From Roseimaritima sp. (GTDB lineage Bacteria; Planctomycetota; Planctomycetia; Pirellulales; Pirellulaceae), in the NCBI GenBank assembly GCA_007124075.1, contig SLFV01000327.1, positions 1 to 15,998 of the forward strand: a stretch of DNA of 15,998 nt, given 5' to 3'. The position numbers were made by a program, and so were the translations under genes. The notes beneath the pieces were generated by a model. The model searched no databases, was not told the origin of the DNA, and saw only the letters and a program-made list of their open reading frames with translations. Shown one piece after another: positions 8,646 through 15,046 of the stretch. Each line of letters opens with the position of its first letter. Position 1 is the stretch's first letter.

Positions 8646-8676
8646 ATTATAGCGCGAGGAAACCGTCGACACGGTT
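8646..8676 (-). promoter_or_regulatory. Putative promoter and palindromic operator before ATPase gene
   Basis: On the minus strand a consensus -10 TATAAT occupies 8651-8646, in the 213-nt gap upstream of the ATPase. No TTGACA-like -35 is found at 16-18 nt. Instead a near-palindrome, AACCGTGTCGACGGTT (8676-8661; 6-bp arms, 4-nt core), covers the spacer and -35 area. Its centre is about 20 nt from the -10, a position suited to a dimeric activator or repressor. The inferred leader to the ATG at 8504 is about 130 nt. Confidence 0.45.
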
Positions 8677-8717
8677 ATTTTGTTCCGCTTGCTGGAAATG
8701 CGTGCCAGCGTGCGGAA

Positions 8718-11153
8718 TCATTGAGTCGTTTCACGTAGCAGGCGGACGAACCTATCCTCGGCGGTTCCGGAATCGGGACGGCAGCGTATTTCCAGCGGCT
8801 CTGCTGTCGACACATCGCGAAACGTAACCGAGGAAGGTGGCATGCGAGACCGGTCAGCCGTCAATGACCACACAACCACATGGGTTCCCGCAGGCAGCCG
8901 CATCGTTCCCCGTGCTTGGCCGTCGCTAAACCGTAAACGCTGGTCTTCACCGCCAATTTGCAAGCGGACTTGTTGACCGTCCGCATTCGCTCCGCCAACA
9001 ACGTAGTCGACATGGGTTTCCTGAACGAGATTGAAATACCCCTCGAACCGCAGGTCATATCGACCCGCGGCAAGACGAAACGCGCCAACAATTTGGTCGA
9101 TGACCTCCTGGTCCAGTTCGGTGCCCGTTGGATACAAAATCGCGATCCTCTGGTCTTGCTGGTTGACCTTCAGGTGGCCGTACATCCCTGCTTGTTCCTC
9201 CGCCTTCTCGACTGATGCTGCGTCCTGGCCAGATGTTTTGTCCTGCGGTTGTTCCAGCGGTGTCATGCCCCGCTGTGGCGAGGACGTTGGTTTGTCTAGC
9301 AGATTCGTTTGTCGCTCCGAGGTAAGAGACGACACCAACTTGACGTGCAGACCGATTGCCTCGGAGATTTGTTTGCGAAGCCGTGTGATTTCCAACGCGA
9401 CCAAATCGTCAGTGTCCCGGCCACCTAGTTGATCAAGGATTTCCTCCGCATGCAGGTAGATGGAATCTCGCATCCGTCCCCGCATCCGCTGTGCCCGCTC
9501 CATCCACTGCTCGGCCAACTCCAGGCCAGCGGCAGAGGAAGGTTGCTTTGCTCCCAACCACTGGATTTCTTGGACCGCGATCATTGACAACCTGGGGTCC
9601 GATGACTGTGCCAGCCAAGCCAACCCCCCAGCCCAATCGCGAAGCATGAAGCAACGGTAGCGCCCGACTTGCAAGGCCTCCCCGCGTTGAACGTCGTCCA
9701 ACGTCCCGACGGTGGTGATCTCCTGTGCTCGCGATTGCATTCTGGCAATCGTCGGCATGCTGTCGCCGTACCGTTTGTACTGTTCAGCCCAATCCTCACT
9801 ATCGGCCCGCGGAAGCGCGGGGGCTGTCCAACGAAAAACTTGGGTCGCCAGTTCAACCTCCTCCCGCCGCAGCAACCGCTCCGCCGTGATGCAACTCCAT
9901 TGCAGCACCCGATTGGCGTCGGCTGGATGGTCTGACAACTGTATCAAGTATTCGCATAGCATTTCCATTGCCCTGGAGGATGTTAGTGCGAACTCCGCTT
10001 GCCACTGCGTCAGGTATTGGTCCGCAAGCTCAAATTCACCTGCAAAAATTACACTGCCGATGCTGGAGGGCACCTGAGGAGCGGCGCGCGGCTCATCCGC
10101 TTGGGGCGTCTCCACAATCGCCTCTGGCAGCGGCACAATGTCTTCCGCATAATTCAGGGGTGCCAAAGTCATGGCCTCGTCCTGCATCGCGGGATCCTGG
10201 GCGATCGAATCGTCGAAATCGAAATCTTGCGATGCGTGTTCAAAAATACCGTTAAGGGCTTGATCCACGGCCACCTTCCAGTCGATCGGCGAATCGACTT
10301 CTGCCGCCCCCAACGACGGCGGCACGGTCGTTTCTTCGCCACCAGCGGGTTGGTGCGCCGACAAGTCGGCTACCGCCTCAGCCATTTCGATCGCAATAGG
10401 GGCCCCTGCGGGTCCTTGTTTAGCCTTCCTGGCTTCTCTGGGTTCTCTGGCCCTCTTGGGTTGCTCGGAATCGTCGCCTTTCCCGGGCTCCTTGCCTTCT
10501 CTGGATGCCTTAATTTCTGCAGTGCTGGTTGCGGGCTGTTCGTAGCGAGCTTCAGGGGTTCTCAAAGGCGGATGCAGTTCCGTTGGTTTGGCAATCGTCG
10601 GTGTTTCCGGGTCCGAGAGACCGGCCAAAGTAGGCGTGCGAACTTGCCTTGCCAGCAGCATGCCCAACAACAAAGCCAGCAATAACATCCCCCACACAAC
10701 CCTTGCGCGGGCGTAGAACACCCATCGCTGAACCACCAGTTCCCACTGCGAGGGCGGTCGGTAGTTGGGCGAAGGAAAGACGTCGTCGCGTTTGACAGTC
10801 GACAGGTCATCAGGGTGAAACGAGGTGCTGGGCGTCGGACGTACGGCGCGGATATATTTGGGGTGCAACCAACTTTCGACGATCGTCGGGATCGACTCGG
10901 GCTGCGACAGCAGCGCCCGTTCAATCGCAGAATCGCGACGCCTCGGGTCCAATACCCGGTAAACGGTAGCGGAAAGCTCCGCCAATGCTTCCTTGTGAAC
11001 TCCGTTTGCTTCTAGCGAATCTGGGCCGCAAAACCGTTGAGCCGTCATACTGGCCGCGGCTCGGATGATCCGCGGTCGTGCCTCGTTTGGACGGAGCCCC
11101 AGGCGATCAAAATCATCGCTGACGAGTGACAATTCAGGCACTTCGTTTTGCAT
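8718..11153 (-). CDS. Large one-TM planctomycete protein of unknown function
   Basis: This is an 811-aa protein that I cannot assign to a named family. Residues about 15-80 form a helical domain, LGLRPNEARPRIIRAAASMT to YRVLDPRRR. It faintly recalls a degenerate J-like fold, but has no HPD motif. One TM helix lies near 151-168 (VVWGMLLLALLLGMLLA), so the N-terminus is probably cytoplasmic. A long low-complexity, charged linker follows (Lys/Arg/Glu/Pro to about 260). The next part is helical and includes GRYRCFMLRDWAGGLAWLAQ followed by SSDPRL; I recall this pattern in a repeat region common in planctomycete proteins, where it often reads GDWxxGLxxLAxGSD. The C-terminal 150 residues are beta-rich (LRFEGYFNLVQETHVDYVVG). 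The ATG at 11153 has GGATGG upstream and is preferred to a GTG at 11192. It lies just upstream of the ChlI-like/VWA pair on the same strand and could be its membrane partner. Confidence 0.85.
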   Translation of the reverse strand: MQNEVPELSLVSDDFDRLGLRPNEARPRIIRAAASMTAQRFCGPDSLEANGVHKEALAELSATVYRVLDPRRRDSAIERALLSQPESIPTIVESWLHPKYIRAVRPTPSTSFHPDDLSTVKRDDVFPSPNYRPPSQWELVVQRWVFYARARVVWGMLLLALLLGMLLARQVRTPTLAGLSDPETPTIAKPTELHPPLRTPEARYEQPATSTAEIKASREGKEPGKGDDSEQPKRAREPREARKAKQGPAGAPIAIEMAEAVADLSAHQPAGGEETTVPPSLGAAEVDSPIDWKVAVDQALNGIFEHASQDFDFDDSIAQDPAMQDEAMTLAPLNYAEDIVPLPEAIVETPQADEPRAAPQVPSSIGSVIFAGEFELADQYLTQWQAEFALTSSRAMEMLCEYLIQLSDHPADANRVLQWSCITAERLLRREEVELATQVFRWTAPALPRADSEDWAEQYKRYGDSMPTIARMQSRAQEITTVGTLDDVQRGEALQVGRYRCFMLRDWAGGLAWLAQSSDPRLSMIAVQEIQWLGAKQPSSAAGLELAEQWMERAQRMRGRMRDSIYLHAEEILDQLGGRDTDDLVALEITRLRKQISEAIGLHVKLVSSLTSERQTNLLDKPTSSPQRGMTPLEQPQDKTSGQDAASVEKAEEQAGMYGHLKVNQQDQRIAILYPTGTELDQEVIDQIVGAFRLAAGRYDLRFEGYFNLVQETHVDYVVGGANADGQQVRLQIGGEDQRLRFSDGQARGTMRLPAGTHVVVWSLTADRSRMPPSSVTFRDVSTAEPLEIRCRPDSGTAEDRFVRLLRETTQ

Positions 11154-11239
11154 AGGGTTTTGCCATCCACCGACACCAGTCGATTTTTCCACTGTTTCCG
11201 TTAGGTCTCCAAAGGAGCAGACCCTATTTCTTCGGGCAG

Positions 11240-12181
11240 TTATACGTCACATAACTTGGCCGCGTGCCGCAAGCCCTCCATCGGATCGTCCCACGTCGGA
11301 ATGAACTCCTGAGCCAAATAACCGTCGTACCCCGTTTGCACGATTTCGCGAATCACGGCCGGATAATGAATCTCCTGGTTTTCGTCCAATTCGCCTCGAC
11401 CGGGATTGCCAGCGGTATGGTAATGCCCCACCATTTTATGGTACCGGCGGATATTGCGTATCAAATCACCATGCATGATCTGCACATGATAGATATCAAA
11501 TAGCAGCCTAAAGTTCGGTGAGTCAACGGCTTGAATTAAATCCGCGCAGCGTTCCAGATCGTCGCCCCAATAACCGGGATGCCCTTTCATGGGGTGTGAA
11601 TCATCGACGGTGTTCAAGTGCTCCAAGACCAACCCGATCCTATGCTGCTCCGCATACGGCATCACCCGCTTCCAGCACGCCACGCAGTTGCGTTTGGCTG
11701 CCTCCTCGCTGATACCGGCTTTTACCATTCCGGTGAAGGTGATCACATTAGGAGCCCCGAACTTGACCGCCAAATCAATCGCGTTACGCAATTTGTCTTC
11801 GACGAAAGCATGGTTTTCTGGATCAAGCGGGCCTTTTTCAAATCCGTGACTACTAACCAACGAAATCTTCATGCCTAATTGCGTTACCGCCGGGTAATCC
11901 GCCGCCGGTATCCCCTCGATTCCCTCAATCCCCATTTGCAAACAGTTTTGGGCCAATGCAATCGACGACATCGGTCGGAAACACCAGCCCATGACCGATT
12001 GACGGATTCGACGATTGACGATGACCGGCTCAGTGGATTTCGGGGCAGCAACCTCCTGGGAGACTGGGGCCGCGTTTGCGGGATTTCCGCCGATGACCGT
12101 CGAGTGAATAGCTGATCCGGCAAGCGTCGCGGCTCCGGTTTTCAAAAGCGTTCTTCGGTTCCAGATTCCAGATTGGGGCAT
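11240..12181 (-). CDS. Tat-exported TIM-barrel sugar isomerase, hydroxypyruvate isomerase-like
   Basis: This is a 313-aa xylose-isomerase-like TIM barrel related to hydroxypyruvate isomerase and sugar-phosphate isomerase/epimerases. The four expected metal ligands are visible: E187 (LVLEHLN), D229 (LLFDIYHVQIMHGD), H255 (GHYHTAGNPGRGE) and E292 (YLAQEFIP). The N-terminus is a twin-arginine signal (NRRTLLKTGA, Arg9-Arg10) with an Ala-rich hydrophobic stretch and an Ala cleavage region near 35-38. This implies export of the folded, metal-loaded enzyme. AGGA is 8 nt before the ATG at 12181. An upstream in-frame extension to 12268 would read through the -10-like sequence and is rejected. Planctomycetes encode many exported members of this family, usually thought to act on oxidised or unusual sugars. 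The exact substrate cannot be read from sequence. It is first in the minus-strand gene run, with a short gap before the next gene. Confidence 0.92.
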   Translation of the reverse strand: MPQSGIWNRRTLLKTGAATLAGSAIHSTVIGGNPANAAPVSQEVAAPKSTEPVIVNRRIRQSVMGWCFRPMSSIALAQNCLQMGIEGIEGIPAADYPAVTQLGMKISLVSSHGFEKGPLDPENHAFVEDKLRNAIDLAVKFGAPNVITFTGMVKAGISEEAAKRNCVACWKRVMPYAEQHRIGLVLEHLNTVDDSHPMKGHPGYWGDDLERCADLIQAVDSPNFRLLFDIYHVQIMHGDLIRNIRRYHKMVGHYHTAGNPGRGELDENQEIHYPAVIREIVQTGYDGYLAQEFIPTWDDPMEGLRHAAKLCDV

Positions 12182-12200
12182 GCTAATTTTCCTAAATTGG

Positions 12201-12226
12201 AGGGCTGCTACACAGCCTTCATTGTA
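12201..12226 (-). promoter_or_regulatory. Putative -10 and leader hairpin of TIM-barrel gene
   Basis: TACAAT on the minus strand (12226-12221) is a good -10, but no clear -35 is found. Directly downstream, near the expected transcription start, GGCTG and CAGCC (12217-12213 and 12207-12203) form a 5-bp stem, extended by an A-T and a wobble pair, with a TGTAG loop. It ends about 20 nt before the start codon. The -10 is followed by AATGAAGG, as at the ATPase promoter. Confidence 0.4.
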
Positions 12227-12374
12227 ACCGCTGCGAGTCAGAGAAGTAGCGTTTTCGAATCTGCACAAGACTTCCTGGTCGCGGCGGATAGGCGAAAAAG
12301 CAGCTTCTCAAAATTTAAAAAAATTCGTGAGTCCGCGAACCGTTTGTTTGCGTTTGCGTCTATAGTGACAGCGT

Positions 12375-12408
12375 GCTCCATCCTGACGGGTGGGAGCCAA
12401 CTTTTTTT
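12375..12408 (+). terminator. Orphan intrinsic-terminator-like hairpin
   Basis: GCTCCATCC (12375-12383) pairs with GGGTGGGAGC (12388-12397), giving 9 bp with one wobble and one bulged G, closed by a TGAC loop. Four nucleotides later comes a run of seven T (12402-12408). This resembles a plus-strand Rho-independent terminator, yet no plus-strand gene is recognised upstream. It could end a small RNA or antisense transcript starting between 12182 and 12370. Confidence 0.45.
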
Positions 12409-12718
12409 CTTACATCGCACTGTCCGTGCTATCAGAGCGCGGGGAGGGACCAAAATGCGACTCTCAGACATGATCGTCAACGTGTTCCAGGGCATGCGTC
12501 AATCAATGAATTGCGCTGTTGGATCCGCTGTCAGCCATGGTCGTCGTCCGGTCCTGCCCCGATTACGGACCCACGCGGAGGCTCCCTGGAGGGCACTAGC
12601 CGCAATTGCGAATGGCTCGCAACCGAGTTATTCGCGGCAAGCTTGGCTGGTGTTGTGGTCGTGGGACATAGGCGGCGCAACACGCAACTGATTGGTTTGT
12701 GTTGTTGCCCACCTGGAT

Positions 12719-12755
12719 CAGAACAATGGGTAGCTCGTTCGAGCCCCATTTTCTG
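12719..12755 (+). other. Long bulged hairpin in sigma-factor upstream region
   Basis: Three nested paired blocks form a 15-bp stem: CAGAA/TTCTG (12719-12723 and 12751-12755), AATGGG/CCCATT (12725-12730 and 12745-12750) and GCTC/GAGC (12733-12736 and 12741-12744), closed by loop GTTC. Bulges are one C and a TA dinucleotide on the 5' side. No T-run follows. It lies about 230 nt upstream of the sigma-factor start and could be a structured leader element or the 3' stem of a small RNA. Confidence 0.5.
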
Positions 12756-12983
12756 TTGACTTAAATCCGTGTGATTACAGGCGGGTGATTTCTGGTTTCG
12801 CGGGACTGCAAAGGTCTTGTCGGGGCCAGTTGCTTGCCGCCGGGTTTTGTTCCGAGCGATTTTGTCCGTGTTGTCATTCCGGTTGCGATGCAATCGGAAG
12901 CACGGCACTTGCAAAAATTTCAGTGACTGAGGACACCAGGACTCGGCCGAACGCTCGATTTTGTGCGATGAAGGGAAATAGGA

Positions 12984-13550
12984 ATGGTCATCGAGAAAAA
13001 TGTTGCTTTAACGACCGCCGACTTGGTCCGGGAAGTTCAAAGTGGGAATTTGACCGCGTTCGGCGAGTTGTTTGAACGTTACAGAGGATCTTTAGTCGGG
13101 TTGGCGGTGCAGCGAATCGGCTGCATCGAGGAAGCCGAAGAATTGACTCAGGATGTCTTCGTGCAGGCGATGGAAAAAATCCATCAGTTGCGGGTTCCCG
13201 AAGCTTTCGGCGGGTGGTTGCGTCAGATCATGTGTCGCATGGCAATTAACCGTGGGACACGTCGGGCGCGGCCGATCGCTACCGATCCCGAGACGTTAGC
13301 GGCAACGTTGTTGGCGGATGGTTCGCCGGAAGGGCTGGCGATGCGGCATGAGGACATGGTCAATGTCCGGGAGGCAGTTGCCCGTTTGCGCGCTCTGGAT
13401 CGCCAAACGTTACAGGCGTACTACTTCCACGGTCAGACGCTGGCGGAAATGAGTGACCATTTCAGCGCTCCATTGGGGACGATCAAACGTCGATTGCACG
13501 AGGCGCGTTTGCGTTTGGCTAAGGAACTGGATGTCGCACAGGCCGTTTAG
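12984..13550 (+). CDS. ECF-type RNA polymerase sigma factor
   Basis: This is a 188-aa sigma factor with only regions 2 and 4, the ECF architecture and length. Region 2 spans about 22-96 (LFERYRGSLVGLAVQRIG, AEELTQDVFVQAMEKI, WLRQIMCRMAINRGTRR). Region 4 spans about 127-182, with the helix-turn-helix QTLAEMSDHFSAPLGTIKRR. The linker (about 97-125) is short. AAGGG 8 nt before the ATG at 12984 is a good RBS. A nearer upstream ATG (12968) is out of frame. It would direct RNA polymerase to a dedicated promoter set. No anti-sigma factor with a zinc-binding or TM signature is beside it. The next gene on the same strand is a PAS histidine kinase, 208 nt away past a hairpin, so control may be through phosphorylation signalling or transcription rather than a classic anti-sigma. 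Target promoters cannot be identified from the window. Confidence 0.95.
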   Translation: MVIEKNVALTTADLVREVQSGNLTAFGELFERYRGSLVGLAVQRIGCIEEAEELTQDVFVQAMEKIHQLRVPEAFGGWLRQIMCRMAINRGTRRARPIATDPETLAATLLADGSPEGLAMRHEDMVNVREAVARLRALDRQTLQAYYFHGQTLAEMSDHFSAPLGTIKRRLHEARLRLAKELDVAQAV

Positions 13551-13669
13551 CGGAGCGTCGAATTAACAATCGAGCGTAAAGTTACGGTCGTAAGGGGGCA
13601 ATTGTGCCAAGCCGTCCAAGAGCCGCTGGCGGCAATGGACTCCTGTACCCCTCACCGGAACACCAGCCT

Positions 13670-13704
13670 CTCTCCCGGCCTCGCTTGCCGTGGGGCCGGG
13701 AGAG
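13670..13704. repeat. REP-like GC-rich hairpin after sigma-factor gene
   Basis: CTCTCCCGGCC (13670-13680) and GGCCGGGAGAG (13694-13704) are perfect 11-bp arms around a 13-nt loop. The left flank reads CCCCTCACCGGAACACCAGC. The whole resembles the CCCCTCACCC...CTCTCCC-type intergenic REP elements dispersed in many bacterial genomes (recalled). No second copy is in the window. It probably terminates or protects the sigma-factor transcript, since no classical T-run follows directly. A GTG inside it (13690) is not a credible start for the kinase. Confidence 0.6.
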
Positions 13705-13758
13705 GCGGGTGATTTTGCTTTATATTATGTGGCAAAATCCTTTTCACGTTGGGCCACA

Positions 13759-14907
13759 ATGACTAATTTCGAATATGCCGACAATCCTGAGGCACGACCA
13801 GTTCTCCTGGATGCAATCATGCATTCAGCGATTGATGCGATCATCGTGATTGACCATCGGGGAATCGTTCGTGAGGCAAATCCAGCGACCGAAGAGATGT
13901 TCGGATTTCCAGTCACGAACTTAGTGGGCCGAAACGTCTCGATTTTGATGCCCGCCACTTTTGCAGACCAACACGACCGCTATGTCGCGGAGTACCTGCG
14001 GACCGGAGACCGAAAAATCATCGGCGTCGGTCGTGAGGTGGTAGGGCGGCGAAGCGATGGCAGTGAATTTCCCGTACATTTGGCGGTCAGTGAAATGCAG
14101 ATCGGTGATGAACGCTGTTTTGCAGGAATTGTCCGTGACATTTCTGATCTGAAATCCGCTCAGGCGGCGCTGCGAGAGATCAACGATCAGCTTGAAGATC
14201 GCATTGCCCGAGCAACGATCGAGTTGCAAGCAGCGCAAGACGCGCTGGTGCAGCGCGAAAAATTGGCGATGTTGGGACAAATTTCCGGGGGTATCGCGCA
14301 CGAGATTCGCAACCCACTGAATGCGGTAAAGACGTCGGTTTATTTCCTTACGCATGCGAAGAATGTTAATGATCAGAAACGCCAGGAACATTTAGAACGC
14401 ATCGACCGTCAGGTGGCGTTGATCAACGATGTCGTGACGACACTGGCCGATTTTGCTAGGTCCCCAGGGTCCAAGCTAGGTCCCTGTGGCCTAGCGGAAT
14501 TACTGCCGGAAACGATTCAGCAAGTCAACCCCACTAGTAAGCATGTCGTTGAATTGCAGATTGACCCGAGGTTAGCCGAAGTTGATTTGGATCAGCGGCA
14601 AATGGCGATTGTGTTCCAGAACCTGATCCGTAATGCGATCGATGCGATGCCCGAGGGAGGGCGACTGACGATCAAGGTGGTGGTCGAAGACGATGGGGTA
14701 AGCGTATCGTTCCATGACCAGGGACAAGGCATTGCACCGGCGGACTTGGATAGGATCATGGAACCATTTTTTTCCACCAAAGCTCGAGGCATGGGGCTTG
14801 GTCTGCCAATTTGCAAGACTTTCGTTCAACAAAATGGCGGTCAGTTGACGGTAACCAGCCAGGTTGGAACGGGTTCGGTTTTTACGGTTTGGCTACCGAA
14901 CCGTTAG
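13759..14907 (+). CDS. PAS sensor histidine kinase with FixL-like heme-pocket motif
   Basis: This is a 382-aa soluble two-component kinase. A PAS domain (about 15-130) is followed by a coiled-coil linker (about 133-168), then HisKA with H181 in GGIAHEIRNPL, then an HATPase domain: N box FQNLIRNAIDAM (N292), G1 DQGQGI (320-325), F box FFST and G2 GMGLGLP. All catalytic motifs are intact. No TM helix or receiver domain is present. The PAS domain contains H72-D-R-Y and, 20 residues later, IIGVGR ending at R92, then GRRSDGSEFPVHLAV. This spacing equals His200 and Arg220 of Bradyrhizobium FixL, the heme ligand and the O2-sensing arginine (recalled), so heme-based gas sensing is plausible but unproven. 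I chose the ATG at 13759; a longer frame from GTG 13690 starts inside a hairpin. No response regulator is nearby; the upstream sigma factor is its only regulatory neighbour. Confidence 0.94.
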   Translation: MTNFEYADNPEARPVLLDAIMHSAIDAIIVIDHRGIVREANPATEEMFGFPVTNLVGRNVSILMPATFADQHDRYVAEYLRTGDRKIIGVGREVVGRRSDGSEFPVHLAVSEMQIGDERCFAGIVRDISDLKSAQAALREINDQLEDRIARATIELQAAQDALVQREKLAMLGQISGGIAHEIRNPLNAVKTSVYFLTHAKNVNDQKRQEHLERIDRQVALINDVVTTLADFARSPGSKLGPCGLAELLPETIQQVNPTSKHVVELQIDPRLAEVDLDQRQMAIVFQNLIRNAIDAMPEGGRLTIKVVVEDDGVSVSFHDQGQGIAPADLDRIMEPFFSTKARGMGLGLPICKTFVQQNGGQLTVTSQVGTGSVFTVWLPNR

Positions 14908-14917
14908 CAGCCTGTTG

Positions 14918-14937
14918 AAAAAGGGGGCTGACCCTTT
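14918..14937 (-). terminator. Terminator-like hairpin for the squalene-cyclase-repeat gene
   Basis: AAAGGG (14920-14925) and CCCTTT (14932-14937) form a 6-bp stem with loop GGCTGA. Read on the minus strand, the stem runs into a T-run (CCCTTTTTC), giving a terminator about 110 nt beyond the minus-strand stop. The plus-strand read has no T-run. Confidence 0.45.
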
Positions 14938-14976
14938 GGAGTCCTCGCTGTAACACGAGGAAATCGATCGTCCGGA

Positions 14977-14997
14977 GGGGGGCATCCACCCTTTTTT
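14977..14997 (+). terminator. Intrinsic terminator of histidine kinase gene
   Basis: GGGGGG (14977-14982) pairs with CCACCC (14986-14991) with one mismatch and a CAT loop, followed at once by six T (14992-14997). It lies 70 nt after the kinase stop on the plus strand. A separate small hairpin, CCTCG/CGAGG (14943-14947 and 14956-14960), precedes it. Confidence 0.6.
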
Positions 14998-15046
14998 GTA
15001 GGCTCTTAGGGCCCGCAGCAGATGAAGCCAAAAGGCGGGTGAGCGT

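Larger units (their letters stand above)
12227..12983. other. Long intergenic region without a convincing gene
   Basis: About 760 nt lie between the divergent TIM-barrel and sigma-factor genes. Several reading frames of 85-172 codons cross it, but none shows a recognisable domain, a good RBS, or a composition like its neighbours. Visible elements are an AT-rich patch (12309-12327), a hairpin with T-run (12375-12408), a long bulged hairpin (12719-12755) and a perfect 11-nt palindrome TCAGTGACTGA (12920-12930). The gap probably holds regulatory leader sequence for the sigma factor, perhaps a small RNA, or decayed coding sequence. Confidence 0.6.

Noticed and set aside
8505..8672. N-terminal extension of the ChlI-like ATPase to 8672
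   Set aside because: It would translate the putative promoter and palindrome; the family-like sequence begins after 8504, which has an RBS.
9999..10685. Plus-strand frame with collagen-like Gly-rich repeats (228 aa)
   Set aside because: It lies opposite the low-complexity Lys/Arg/Glu/Pro linker of the minus-strand one-TM protein; the repeats are a shadow of that composition.
11204..11223. Imperfect hairpin between TIM-barrel and one-TM genes
   Set aside because: Only a 7-bp stem with a 3-nt bulge and no T-run; too weak to call a terminator.
12173..12691. 172-aa plus-strand frame in the long gap
   Set aside because: It starts inside the TIM-barrel gene, has no RBS or recognisable domain, and crosses the terminator-like hairpin at 12375-12408.
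12733..12750. tRNA-like T-loop GTTCGAGCC
   Set aside because: The T-stem does not pair in tRNA register (C-C clash), and no acceptor, D or anticodon arms fit. The bases are explained by a longer hairpin.
13690..13758. N-terminal extension of the kinase from GTG 13690
   Set aside because: The GTG lies in the loop of the REP-like hairpin and the extra residues are not PAS-like.
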